This document shows, piece by piece, positions 44,082-52,594 of a stretch of 64,000 nucleotides of DNA. Below the pieces are notes generated by a model. It saw only the letters and a program-made list of their open reading frames with translations, ran no database searches and was not told the origin of the DNA. The translations under genes and the position numbers were made by a program. Origin of the DNA: Oscillospiraceae bacterium (GTDB lineage: Bacteria; Bacillota; Clostridia; Oscillospirales; Ruminococcaceae); NCBI GenBank assembly GCA_031253495.1, contig JAIRWC010000015.1:1-64000 (forward strand). The letters are read 5' to 3'. How positions within the stretch are numbered: the stretch's first letter is position 1; each line of letters starts with the position of its first letter.

Positions 44082-45161
44082 CTACGCAAAACCATTACAC
44101 GGCAATTCCGCCGACACCGCGTATCCGCGTTCGCCCGCCCACAAAGCCGCGTACGAGCCTTCGGCGCATCTGACGGTTTTAAGGTTTCCGCACCCCGCGA
44201 ACGCGTCGTCCGCGATAAACGTAATCCCCTCCGGCAACCCGGCTTCCGCCAGACTTTCACACCCGGCGAAGGTTTTTGAGTTTATACCGGCTATTTTGGC
44301 GGGGAGCGAGATTTTCTCCAGCGAGGCGCAGTCCCTGAACGCGTGCGTTCCGACGTATTCGAGCGAAGGCGGGAAATTAACTTCCTTAAGCGAAACGCAG
44401 CCGACGAAGGCGTGCGTCTTTATTTCCCTGACGGTTTCGGGCAGGACGACCCGTTTAAGCCCCGCGCAGTCCCTAAACGTGAATTTCTCGACGACCGTCA
44501 GCCCGCGGAGCAGTTCGACGCTTTCGACGTACCCGCACCCCGCGAACGCTTCCTCGTCCAGCGCGGCGACGCGTTTGCCGTTCACATAAGGCGGCATTTT
44601 ATGAACCGCTTCCCCCCCGATATATTTCTTCAGGTTAATTCCGCCCACGCAAATCTCATAGTCATAAACCAAATTCCCGCCGTAGCCGTTTCGCTCCGCC
44701 CAGTCCATGGCGTATGAGCCGCGCGGGCATTTTATCGAAGCGAGGGCGGGGCATCCGCTGAAAACGTTATAGCCTATTTCAACGAGGCTTGCCGGAAAGA
44801 TTACCCGCTCCAGCCCGGCGCAGCCGTAAAAGGCGGCGTTGCCTATTTTTTTCGTCCGTTCCGGAACCCTTATCCTCACGAGCCGCCCGCACCCCAAAAA
44901 GGCTTGCGCGCCGATACGCTCAAGCCCCTTCGGCAATCTCACCGCGTCGAGCGCGCTGTTTGAAAACGCGCCGTCCTCTATTTCCCTGACGCCGTCGGGC
45001 AGCCCCAGCTTCTTTATAACCTTGTTATCGCGCAAAGCGGCGGAACCAATCGCCGTTACGGGTTCCCCCCCTATTTGTTCGGGGATATAAAGTATTTCCC
45101 CGCCGCCGCCGCACCCGGTGATAACCAAGCCGTCCGCGCGCTTTGAATATTCGTAAGTCAT
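44082..45161 (-). CDS. BspA-type leucine-rich repeat protein
   Basis: This 359-residue protein consists of about eleven LRR_5/BspA-like repeats (for example IEDGAFSNSALDAVRLP, IGAQAFLGCGRLVRI, IGNAAFYGCAGLERVIFP, IKTHAFVGCVSLKEVNFP). It has no clear signal peptide, starting MTYEYSKRADGLVITGCGGG, so it may be cytoplasmic or the start may be wrong. Its ATG overlaps the stop codon of the GH5 gene. BspA-like repeats bind proteins. Confidence 0.85.
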   Translation of the reverse strand: MTYEYSKRADGLVITGCGGGGEILYIPEQIGGEPVTAIGSAALRDNKVIKKLGLPDGVREIEDGAFSNSALDAVRLPKGLERIGAQAFLGCGRLVRIRVPERTKKIGNAAFYGCAGLERVIFPASLVEIGYNVFSGCPALASIKCPRGSYAMDWAERNGYGGNLVYDYEICVGGINLKKYIGGEAVHKMPPYVNGKRVAALDEEAFAGCGYVESVELLRGLTVVEKFTFRDCAGLKRVVLPETVREIKTHAFVGCVSLKEVNFPPSLEYVGTHAFRDCASLEKISLPAKIAGINSKTFAGCESLAEAGLPEGITFIADDAFAGCGNLKTVRCAEGSYAALWAGERGYAVSAELPCNGFA

Positions 45162-46309
45162 CGCTTTCCGAAAATCGCGTCTTTTATTTCGGGGAAATAC
45201 CAGTTCAGCCCGCGCCTGTCGAATATCCCGAACAACTCCCCGCCGCCGGTAAACGCGCCGTTATCCCACCAAAAGCAGGGAACGCCGTATTCGCGCCCTT
45301 TCCCGAAATAATATCCCGCCCAGTCCACGCGGTATTCAAGGTTGTTTTCGCTCAAATGCTCTTTGTTGCGGGCGCCCGTTTCGCCGATGATAACGGCGAC
45401 GCCCCCGTCGAGGAACGTTTCTTTTATCGCTTCAAACAACTCGTCAATCGGCAGCCTGCCGTTTTCCTTTTCGGAACTCCATTTCGCCCCGCCCCTCTCG
45501 TTAAGCGCGAAGCCGTAGGGCTTATACGCGTGAACGGACACAATCAGCTTATCGTCGTTTTCGGGAATTTCAAGGGTTTCAAAAATCCATTGGTCGTCGT
45601 TCAGCCTGTCGGCGGAGGCGGCGTAAGGCGTTATCATAAGATGTCTTTTAGCGTTGTTCCCCCCCGATTCCCGCACGGTTTTGACGAAAGCGGCGTTGAG
45701 GCGGTTAACCGCCGCCCGCGATTCTTCCGTGCCGCCGTTCCACTCATAAGGCGTGCCGCGCAGCCTCGGCTCGTTCATCCCCTCGAAAATCAGTTTCTCG
45801 TCGTATCCGGCAAACCGTTCGGAAATCTGCTTCCACACGGCGACAAGCCGCTCGGTGTTCCGCTCCTCGTTTTCCGCGTCCGGGAAAAGCCAGTCTTCGT
45901 GATGTGTGTTGATAATACAGTACATACCGTTGTCGAGGACGTATCCCGCCACCTCTTCCACCCTGTCCAACCAGGCGGAATCGATTTCATAACCCGGCGC
46001 CTCCCCCGTGTGCTTCCCCCATGAAACGGGCACGCGCACCGCGTCGAACCCCGCTTCGCCGACGGCTTTAATCATTTCAAAGGTCGTTTTCGGATTCCCC
46101 CACGAAACCTCGGAATTTAAGCCCTCGCCGCCCGTCGCGTCCAAGGCGTTCCCCAAATTCCAGCCCGCTTTTATTTCCTTGATAAGCTCCGTCGAGGGAA
46201 TATCGCGTATCGGGAGAAGCTCCGGCAAAGCGTCCCGCGTTTGGCAGGCGGTTATTCCCGCCGCAACCGCGAGGGACAAAACCCCCGCTAAAATTCCGCG
46301 CAATTTCAT
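45158..46309 (-). CDS. Glycoside hydrolase family 5 lipoprotein
   Basis: This 383-residue secreted glucanase-like enzyme has a lipoprotein signal with lipobox ITAC. The family 5 barrel shows GWNLGNALDATGG, FDAVRVPVSWGKH, IINTHHEDW, FEGMNEPRLRG (acid/base Glu), SVHAYKPYGFAL and IIGETGARNKEH (nucleophile Glu). The features suit GH5 subfamily 4-like endoglucanase/xyloglucanase activity. The RBS GAGGAATAG lies in the end of the cyclophilin gene. Confidence 0.9.
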   Translation of the reverse strand: MKLRGILAGVLSLAVAAGITACQTRDALPELLPIRDIPSTELIKEIKAGWNLGNALDATGGEGLNSEVSWGNPKTTFEMIKAVGEAGFDAVRVPVSWGKHTGEAPGYEIDSAWLDRVEEVAGYVLDNGMYCIINTHHEDWLFPDAENEERNTERLVAVWKQISERFAGYDEKLIFEGMNEPRLRGTPYEWNGGTEESRAAVNRLNAAFVKTVRESGGNNAKRHLMITPYAASADRLNDDQWIFETLEIPENDDKLIVSVHAYKPYGFALNERGGAKWSSEKENGRLPIDELFEAIKETFLDGGVAVIIGETGARNKEHLSENNLEYRVDWAGYYFGKGREYGVPCFWWDNGAFTGGGELFGIFDRRGLNWYFPEIKDAIFGKR

Positions 46310-46312
46310 AAA

Positions 46313-47167
46313 CTATTCCTCATAGGTGTAAACCCTCACGCTTTCTATAATAATATCCTCGACGGGCGCGCTTTTCTCGCTGTTCGGGTCGCCGGGGTCG
46401 GACGGCCCCACCTCTGCCGCCGAAACGGCGTCCAAAACGTCGAACCCTTTCACCGTCTGCCCAAACACCGTGTACCCCCCGTCAAGGAAAGCCGCGCCGC
46501 CGCTCTTATACTTTTCGATAATCTCGTCGGTCAGGTTTTCGCGGAACATCGTCATGCCGTTATAAATGTCGTTATAACTGTCATAAACCAAATTATAATA
46601 TTCCAGCGTTCTCTCGTCCATTTGCGCCCCGTACATATCGACGAGCGCTTTCGCCTCGTCGGCACTCGCCTTATAACCGGCGGCGGAAACGGCGGCGGGG
46701 TCGTTCGGTTCCTTGTTGTTCACGATATAAAACTGCTGTGAATTGCGCCCGTACGAGTTCGCCATGCACAGCGCCCCGTAAAAATGCCGCGCGTTATACG
46801 CCCTCTCGACGGCGAAGGTTTCGCCGCTCATGTCGGCTAACCCGTCGCCGTTCGGCGAACCGCCCTGAATCATAAACCCTTCCATCACGCGGTGAAATTT
46901 CTTCCCGTCATAATATCCGTCCCCTATTAAGTCGATAAAGTTCCGCACGGCGACGGGGGCGCATTCCGGAAGCAGCTTAACCCATATGTCGCCGTAACCG
47001 CGCACGCTTATCACCGCGTATTCGTCGCCCTTTTCAAGCGCGGTTTCGCCCGTGTTCCCGCCGGTTAACCCGGTAACGCCTATGAACGGCGGTTCTTTCG
47101 GCCCGCACGAGGCGAGCGCGAGCGCGGCGGCCGCGGTCAAAGCGGCGAACGTCCTCGATTTACCCAT
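46313..47167 (-). CDS. Cyclophilin-type peptidyl-prolyl isomerase lipoprotein
   Basis: An exported folding helper. The lipobox is ALASC near residue 20 from the ATG at 47167, chosen because GAGGGG lies seven bases upstream; an ATG at 47179 overlaps yajC. The core has FHRVMEGFMIQGGSPNGDG, GRNSQQFYIVNN and GYTVFGQTVKGFDVLD. About 80 residues are inserted before the last strand pair, a helical segment not seen in short cyclophilins. It follows yajC directly. Confidence 0.88.
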   Translation of the reverse strand: MGKSRTFAALTAAAALALASCGPKEPPFIGVTGLTGGNTGETALEKGDEYAVISVRGYGDIWVKLLPECAPVAVRNFIDLIGDGYYDGKKFHRVMEGFMIQGGSPNGDGLADMSGETFAVERAYNARHFYGALCMANSYGRNSQQFYIVNNKEPNDPAAVSAAGYKASADEAKALVDMYGAQMDERTLEYYNLVYDSYNDIYNGMTMFRENLTDEIIEKYKSGGAAFLDGGYTVFGQTVKGFDVLDAVSAAEVGPSDPGDPNSEKSAPVEDIIIESVRVYTYEE

Positions 47168-47175
47168 AAAACCCC

Positions 47176-47493
47176 TCATTCGTCGTGGATTGTCCTGTTT
47201 TCGACTATATACGACTTTAAAATCCTTATCCTTGTACGGTTGCCGCCCGTTTCAAGGACGACCGTGTCGGCGTCCGGCTTGATATCCACCACCCTGCCGA
47301 TTATCCCGCCGGCCGTTACGACCTCGTCCGCTATCTGAATACTTTCAAGCATTGCTTTCGCGCGTTTTTTCCGTCTGCTTTCCGGGAGGATGAGCAGAAC
47401 ATAAAAAAGCGCAATCATGATGCCGAAAGACATCAGCAGGGTAATCATCTCCCCTCCGCCGCCCGCCTGGTTTTGCAGAAATAAAAAGTCCAT
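47176..47493 (-). CDS. yajC: Preprotein translocase subunit YajC
   Basis: This 105-residue single-span protein has the helix MITLLMSFGIMIALFYVLLI-like segment at about 16-35, then ESRRKKRAKAMLESIQIADEVVTAGGIIGRVV, the YajC signature (in part). It associates with SecDF-YidC. RBS AAGGAGAAG. It heads a five-gene run through the permease at 41.2 kb. Confidence 0.95.
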   Translation of the reverse strand: MDFLFLQNQAGGGGEMITLLMSFGIMIALFYVLLILPESRRKKRAKAMLESIQIADEVVTAGGIIGRVVDIKPDADTVVLETGGNRTRIRILKSYIVENRTIHDE

Positions 47494-47527
47494 TTTTCTT
47501 CTCCTTTACGTTTTGTTTTCACAGATA

Positions 47528-47556
47528 ATTATACAGGCTTTCCGGTCAAAAAGCAA
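47528..47556 (-). promoter_or_regulatory. Sigma-A promoter of the yajC run
   Basis: Minus strand: TTGCTT (47551-47556), 17 bases, TATAAT (47528-47533). The predicted start is near 47521, 28 bases before the yajC ATG. Confidence 0.7.
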
Positions 47557-47629
47557 GCGTTATAACCGTTTTGCGCAACATTCGCGCGGGGAATGTCGTC
47601 AAGCGGAATCGCCATATAATCTTTTAAAT

Positions 47630-48847
47630 TCACTTTGTCATATAATTTTCATATCCCATTTTCAAAAACGCGGAAATAACTTTCCCGACGTCGCTTTCGG
47701 ATAACCCCGAAACGTCCGCGCAGGGGATGATTTCAAGCTCCCCCGTTTGCTTTTCCGCCTTTTCAAACACGCTCCTGACAAGCTCCGTCAGTTCCTCCGG
47801 CGTCGGAACCTCCCCGCCGGTGGCTTCCGCCGCCTTTTCGGCGCGGCTGAATATCAAGACCGCCCCCGCCGCCGAAAACGAGCTTCCGGCGCGGAGGATT
47901 TCGGCTGTTTTCACCGGACCGCCGCCGCTTATAACGTCGCCCGCCGACATTTCGATATAAATGTTTACGCCGGGCGATTTTTCCGCCGCTTTGTTCACAA
48001 AATCCGCCAAAGCGGAAAACCTCGTTTTTTCGTCGGTATCCCGCCGGGAAAGTATGGTCAGGTCGTATTTCCTGAAATCGGGGAACACCACGTTCGCGTA
48101 GATGACGTCGCCGAACCCCGCCTCGTAAAGTTCGGCGGTTATGTCCGAGATATAATCCGCCGTTCCCTGCAAGAACGGGTTTGCCCAAAACTTGCCGCCG
48201 TTTTCCGGTCTGTCGTCCAGCCAGGCGGAATTCCCGTCGGCGAACCTGTACGACACGTCTTTTATTTTAGCGGGCGCGAGCCGGTCTTTAAGCGTGTTTA
48301 TCCTTGCGATGGGCCTAATCCCCGCGTTTGAGAAACTTTCGGCGATTTGCTTCGCCGTGAGCGTCCCCGCGATTATATCCCCGTCGCCCGCCACGGCGGC
48401 GACGCCGCTTTTATAAAGCAGCCTCCCGTCTTCGTCCTTGAGCTCCACCACGACCGCGTCATACCCTTCGGACTTGGCTTCCTCGATGAACGCCGAAAGC
48501 GAGGTGGGGCTTGAAAGGACGTTCAAGCGGGCGTAAACGGTCTTGCCTAAGGATTTATAAGGCGGCGGCTCCGCGTCCGACCCGGATTCGGAAACGCCGG
48601 GCGTTTCGCCGCTTTCCCCCGTAACGCCGCCGCTCGTCGCGGTCGGCGCGCTTTCGGTAACGTCGCCGCCGCCTTGCGGCCTTTCATAATTGAACACGGT
48701 CGCCGCGATTGTATAACCGACGAAACACAGCCCCGCGACGGCCGCCGCCGTGACGGCAAATTCAACTATCGTCCTGAACCGGCTTTTTTGATTTTTATAG
48801 AGGTTTTTTGAACGCTTGATTTTCTTCCCGTAACCGCGTTTTGACAT
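47630..48847 (-). CDS. DUF4015 putative glycoside hydrolase-like protein
   Basis: This 405-residue protein has a basic N-terminus, a membrane helix at about 29-51, a Ser/Thr/Pro/Glu linker and a DUF4015 TIM-barrel domain. Family signs are VYARLNVLSSP, YDAVVVELKDEDGRLLY, GIRPIARINTLKDRL, and ENGGKFWANPFLQGTADYISDI (in part). DUF4015 proteins are predicted sugar-acting hydrolases of the cell surface; activity is unproven. It follows the RnfA-like gene by 22 bases, so it is probably cotranscribed with the degenerate Rnf-like cluster. Confidence 0.82.
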   Translation of the reverse strand: MSKRGYGKKIKRSKNLYKNQKSRFRTIVEFAVTAAAVAGLCFVGYTIAATVFNYERPQGGGDVTESAPTATSGGVTGESGETPGVSESGSDAEPPPYKSLGKTVYARLNVLSSPTSLSAFIEEAKSEGYDAVVVELKDEDGRLLYKSGVAAVAGDGDIIAGTLTAKQIAESFSNAGIRPIARINTLKDRLAPAKIKDVSYRFADGNSAWLDDRPENGGKFWANPFLQGTADYISDITAELYEAGFGDVIYANVVFPDFRKYDLTILSRRDTDEKTRFSALADFVNKAAEKSPGVNIYIEMSAGDVISGGGPVKTAEILRAGSSFSAAGAVLIFSRAEKAAEATGGEVPTPEELTELVRSVFEKAEKQTGELEIIPCADVSGLSESDVGKVISAFLKMGYENYMTK

Positions 48848-48869
48848 ATCAATCTCTCCCGTAAATTAC

Positions 48870-49457
48870 TCAAGCGGACGCCGAATACCCGACAAACGCG
48901 TGCAACGCCAACGAAAGGATGCCTATGTAGATTACCATTATCGGCATACCCCTAAAAACGGACGGCACCAGCTCGCTGTTAAGGCGCGTGTGCGCCACGT
49001 AAAGCAGATACCCCGCCGCTAAGAACCCCAAGCCCGTTCCGAAACCGTATCCCAGATAACCCCATATGTCCGCCCCCGACCGCGAACCTATGAACAGCGC
49101 CCCCAATACCGCGCAGTTAAACACCGCGAGATGGGCGAATTTCTTTATTTTTCTGAAAAGGTTATGGAAAAAACGCCATACCGCAATCAGGCTCGATATG
49201 TATATTACGCCGATAACCAGTATATAAAGGACGGGCGATATTACCGCGTAACGCTCATGGTTCCCGAAAGCGCCGTCCAGCGCCCACACCGCGATTGAGG
49301 ACAGCGTGGTTATATAGCACAAGCCCAAGGCGAACCCGATTACGCTCGAGCGTTTGCGCGCCGCGTAAAGCAGTATGTTTATCCCGAGGGCGCGCTCGAA
49401 AATCGAGTTTTGCAGAAAAACGGCAAGCAAAGCCGCCGATACGAAATTAGCCAGCAC
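48870..49457 (-). CDS. RnfA-like membrane protein lacking a cluster cysteine
   Basis: At 195 residues it matches the length and six-helix pattern of the real RnfA at 11.8 kb. I start it at GTG 49457 with AGGAGG nine to ten bases upstream; a longer frame runs back into the E-like gene. In place of LGIC the protein reads LGIN, so the first [2Fe-2S] cysteine is Asn27. The second, FNCAVLG (Cys115), is kept. It is the third gene of a D-E-A cluster. Confidence 0.8.
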   Translation of the reverse strand: MLANFVSAALLAVFLQNSIFERALGINILLYAARKRSSVIGFALGLCYITTLSSIAVWALDGAFGNHERYAVISPVLYILVIGVIYISSLIAVWRFFHNLFRKIKKFAHLAVFNCAVLGALFIGSRSGADIWGYLGYGFGTGLGFLAAGYLLYVAHTRLNSELVPSVFRGMPIMVIYIGILSLALHAFVGYSASA

Positions 49458-49459
49458 AG

Positions 49460-50116
49460 TCAGATTACCTCCTCGATAAATTCCCGCCGCCGTTTTTCCC
49501 TTTCGGCTTTTTCGGCTTTTTTCCTTTTTGAGCGGTTGTAAAAGGCGCGGCACATCCCCGCCAGCGCCCCCGTGATAATCAGCCCCCCGAACGTGGTCTC
49601 AAAAGCCGGCACGAAAAACCCGGCGCTTAAGTTCATCCAGCCCACCCTGCCGTTCACCAGAACGTCGCGCAGGGTTCCGACGAAGACGCACACGACGTCA
49701 AATCCGACGATATATCCCAAAAGCTCGACCATCATCAAATGCGGCGGGCGAAGGCAAAACCTCGTTTCGGTCTTAGCGAGAATGAGCGGGTTCACCGCCA
49801 AAACGGGCAGGTATAAACCGAGGCTCGCCGTAACGTCTTCCCCGAATACGGCGTCAATCAGGAGACGCGCGGGAATATAGCTGAGCCCCGCTATCAGCGC
49901 GTAAATTATCACCCTGATGGTGTATATGATTTTTTTGGGAACGAACCTGCATACCAAAACGCCGAGGAACGCGATAACCGTAAACCCCATGCCGAGCGCT
50001 AAGCTCTTTTCAAAGTTCGTGGCGCAGGCGGCGACCGGGGCGATGGCCACCCCGCTCATCAAAACGACGTTTTGCCTAATCAAACCGTCCGAAAGCCGCC
50101 GTTTGTCATTTTCCAT
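49460..50116 (-). CDS. RnfE-like membrane protein lacking both cluster cysteines
   Basis: This 218-residue relative of RnfE has six predicted helices. Aligned to the RnfE at 11.1 kb, Cys25 corresponds to Ala26 (VAIAPVAA) and Cys110 to Pro110 (LAVNPLIL). It therefore cannot hold the intramembrane [2Fe-2S] cluster of active Rnf. The ATG at 50116 overlaps the D-like gene's end; the frame upstream to 50152 is not conserved. The basic C-terminal tail (RSKRKKAEKAEREKRRR) is longer than in RnfE1. Confidence 0.8.
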   Translation of the reverse strand: MENDKRRLSDGLIRQNVVLMSGVAIAPVAACATNFEKSLALGMGFTVIAFLGVLVCRFVPKKIIYTIRVIIYALIAGLSYIPARLLIDAVFGEDVTASLGLYLPVLAVNPLILAKTETRFCLRPPHLMMVELLGYIVGFDVVCVFVGTLRDVLVNGRVGWMNLSAGFFVPAFETTFGGLIITGALAGMCRAFYNRSKRKKAEKAEREKRRREFIEEVI

Positions 50117-51617
50117 CCTTCGCGCCCTCCGGTTTTTCCGGGGCTTCGGCAAATTCCGCGCCGCCGCCCGCCTTTTCTTCCTCGTCGATAATTTCCGGCT
50201 CCTCCTCTTTTTCAGAAGCGCCTATCACCACCACGTCGTCGTCGTCAAGCATCAAGGACAGCCTGAGCGGGGTCAAGTCGGTCTCCGGCTCCGGCGTTTC
50301 GGGAATTTCCTCTTTTTTCTTGAACGCGTCCCCTAATTCCTTCACCCCTTCGCGTAAATTCTCGAAAAAGTTTATGTCCGGCTTTTCCTTCTTTTCCTCT
50401 TCGTTTAATTTCCTTTTTTCCGCCGCCATGCCGATTTTTTCCCTTAACCGCGCCGTCAGCCCCTGCTTTTTCCTGTTTATTCTGGTTACTTTGCCGTCAA
50501 TCGGCGGCATATTATAATTTTGGCGGACAATCATTATTTCCTGCGTGTCTGAAAGTCCCGGGCGCATCTTCGCCTCGTTTTCCGTCTTTGCCCTCTCGCG
50601 TATGGTCTCGTAAGAGTTCAGCCTGTTCTTGACGAAAACCGCCGCGTGTTTTATTCCGCTGATTGTTTGCCCCGCCAAAATATCGGAACGCTCGGTCATG
50701 GTGTTTACGAAAAGCAGCGCGAACGCGGGCGACCCGTCCACTTTCCCGAACTTCCCAAAAAACGCCGCGGCAAGACCGAAAAGCGCGCCGTAATAAATTT
50801 TCCCCAAAAACGTTTTCGGGAGGGTTTGCGGGTCGTTGGCGAGGAATATCAGTATAAACAAAAAATATCCCGAAACCAGCATCATGAGCAAGGGCCCGGC
50901 AATTCCGCCGCCCGGCGCCAAAACCCCCGAAAACAGACCGCTCGCGAAAAGCGCGGAAAGCGTTACGGTCGGCGACGCCGAACGCCTTATCATAAGGCAG
51001 ACCGCGCAGACCAAAAGCACCAGTATATGCACCGTGCCCATCGCCCCGGCGAAATTCCCCGTGAGAATGTCGAACGGCTCGATTACCCGGTTTTTGTCGA
51101 AACTTGAAAACGCGACGGAATCAATCCCGCCGAAAACGGGGAGGTGTTCGCGCGGTTTCGGGAACATCAGCATTTTCCCGGGGTAGCATATGACAAGGAA
51201 AGCGAAAGCCACGGCGGTCGGGTTGAATATATAGTTGTCCTTGCCGCCGAAAATGTGTTTAATCCCTATCGTCAGCGCCGAACCGGAAAACGCCATAAAA
51301 TAGCTTATTCCCGCCGGCATGAGCAAGGCGACGCACATCCCCGCCGTTACCGTGGAAAGGTCTTTGGGGTTGTACGTTTTTTTGGAAAGGGCGCAGCCCG
51401 CCATATCCATCAACACCGCGCCCAACACCGAAACCGCCGTCATCACGAGAACGCGGGGACCGCCGCTCCAAAACGCGATAACAACGAGAGAGCAAAGGCA
51501 TAAAAGCTGTTCGGAATAAATCTGCGACGGTTTTATTCCCCTTTTTACGCCTTTGCTTTCCGATTTTGAGGCGGCTTCACCGTCATAATCGAACTTTTCT
51601 ATTATATCTTTGTCCAT
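50106..51617 (-). CDS. RnfD/NqrB-like membrane protein with long charged C-terminal extension
   Basis: This 503-residue protein has an N-terminal about 330 residues like RnfD/NqrB (DLSTVTAGMCVALLMPAGISY, FGGKDNYIFNPTAVAFAFLVICYPGKM, in part). The flavin motif is replaced by DSVAFSSFDKNRV, without ATPL. Then comes about 165 residues of charged, low-complexity sequence (KLNEEEKKEKPD, PETPEPETDL, LDDDDVVVIGASEKEEEPE). No C, G or B partner is nearby. It heads a D-E-A-DUF4015 run on the minus strand. Confidence 0.8.
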   Translation of the reverse strand: MDKDIIEKFDYDGEAASKSESKGVKRGIKPSQIYSEQLLCLCSLVVIAFWSGGPRVLVMTAVSVLGAVLMDMAGCALSKKTYNPKDLSTVTAGMCVALLMPAGISYFMAFSGSALTIGIKHIFGGKDNYIFNPTAVAFAFLVICYPGKMLMFPKPREHLPVFGGIDSVAFSSFDKNRVIEPFDILTGNFAGAMGTVHILVLLVCAVCLMIRRSASPTVTLSALFASGLFSGVLAPGGGIAGPLLMMLVSGYFLFILIFLANDPQTLPKTFLGKIYYGALFGLAAAFFGKFGKVDGSPAFALLFVNTMTERSDILAGQTISGIKHAAVFVKNRLNSYETIRERAKTENEAKMRPGLSDTQEIMIVRQNYNMPPIDGKVTRINRKKQGLTARLREKIGMAAEKRKLNEEEKKEKPDINFFENLREGVKELGDAFKKKEEIPETPEPETDLTPLRLSLMLDDDDVVVIGASEKEEEPEIIDEEEKAGGGAEFAEAPEKPEGAKDGK

Positions 51618-51673
51618 ACGCGGGTTTCCTTTTTTTAACGACAGAACCGGTTTCCGGGGAGGTCCGGTCTCTT

Positions 51674-51703
51674 AAAATGAAAACTCCCGGGAGTTTTCGT
51701 TTT
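51674..51703. terminator. Terminator after rpe
   Basis: A near-perfect palindrome centred on CCCGGG with a 12- to 13-bp stem, flanked by T tracts on both strands, at the rpe stop codon. It separates rpe from the RnfD-like gene downstream on the minus strand. Confidence 0.75.
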
Positions 51704-52352
51704 AAAAGGGTTTCCGCAACTCGTCGACGGCTTTCGCCATATCCGGCGAAGCGAACAGATGAGTTCCGGCGGTGAGGATGTTCGCGCCCGCCTTAACGGC
51801 GGACGGAGCGGTTTTTTCGTTTATTCCGCCGTCAACCTGTATATCGGTGTTCAAGCCCCTTTCTCTCACCGCCGCGCGGAGCGCGGCGATTTTGCCGAGC
51901 GTTTCGGGAATAAAACTCTGCCCCCCGTAACCCGGCTCCACCGACATCACGAGGAACATATCCGCCAAACCGATGAAAGGGAACGCCTCTTCGGCGTCCG
52001 TTTCGGGGCTTAACGCCAATCCGGCCTTTATGCCCAAGTCCTTGATTTTTTTCAGCGTTCCCGCGATATCGCAGTCGCTTTCGGCGTGAACGGAAATTAT
52101 ATCGCTCCCCGCCGCCGCGAAGAACGGAACGACCCTTTCCGGCTCGATAACCATCAAATGCGTGTCAAAGGTCAAAAAACTCTTCTTCCTTAACGACCGG
52201 ATTACAATGTCGCCCATGGTCATCGGCGGCACGAAAATACCGTCCATAACGTCAATGTGGAGGAAATCCGCCCCCGCCTGTTCCGCCCTGTTCACTTCCT
52301 CGCCGAGCGCGGCAAGGTCCGAATTTAATATCGACGCTGAAATTTTAATCAT
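51702..52352 (-). CDS. rpe: Ribulose-phosphate 3-epimerase
   Basis: This 216-residue enzyme interconverts ribulose 5-phosphate and xylulose 5-phosphate in the pentose phosphate pathway. It opens IKISASILNSDLAALGEE and has FLHIDVMDGIFVPPMTMG, FDTHLMV, SVHAESD, VMSVEPGYGGQSF and DGGINEKTA, all canonical active-site motifs. The start is ATG 52352; the frame extends to a TTG at 52403 without family similarity. It has a good own promoter. Confidence 0.95.
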   Translation of the reverse strand: MIKISASILNSDLAALGEEVNRAEQAGADFLHIDVMDGIFVPPMTMGDIVIRSLRKKSFLTFDTHLMVIEPERVVPFFAAAGSDIISVHAESDCDIAGTLKKIKDLGIKAGLALSPETDAEEAFPFIGLADMFLVMSVEPGYGGQSFIPETLGKIAALRAAVRERGLNTDIQVDGGINEKTAPSAVKAGANILTAGTHLFASPDMAKAVDELRKPF

Positions 52353-52424
52353 TTTTACGGCAATACCGCCTTTCTCGCGTTTTTGGAATTTGCCCCGCGG
52401 CAAAAAATAATTTCCTTCGTTACC

Positions 52425-52453
52425 ATTTTACATTAGTTAGTTTGGTTAGTCAA
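52425..52453 (-). promoter_or_regulatory. Sigma-A promoter of rpe
   Basis: Minus strand: TTGACT (52448-52453), 17 bases, TAAAAT (52425-52430). The leader is about 65 bases and holds a small TTGCC...GGCAA hairpin. Confidence 0.65.
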
Positions 52454-52536
52454 GGTTTTCGACGATAAAAACATCAAAAAACGGGCTTAAAGTTTTCCGG
52501 CTGTTTTTTGCCGATATAATTATACCTAAAGTATAT

Positions 52537-52565
52537 TTGATTTTTTCTTTTTTTTGATGTACAAT
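52537..52565 (+). promoter_or_regulatory. Sigma-A promoter of pth
   Basis: TTGATT (52537-52542), 17 bases of T-rich spacer, TACAAT (52560-52565). The predicted start near 52572 is 23 bases before the ATG. Confidence 0.65.
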
Positions 52566-52594
52566 AAAATAAAAAAAGGGGCGGGTTGACTTTT

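Noticed and set aside
48870-51617. Second Rnf cluster as a decaying pseudogene set
   Set aside because: All three frames are open, similar in length to the intact genes, with ribosome binding sites and coupled starts.
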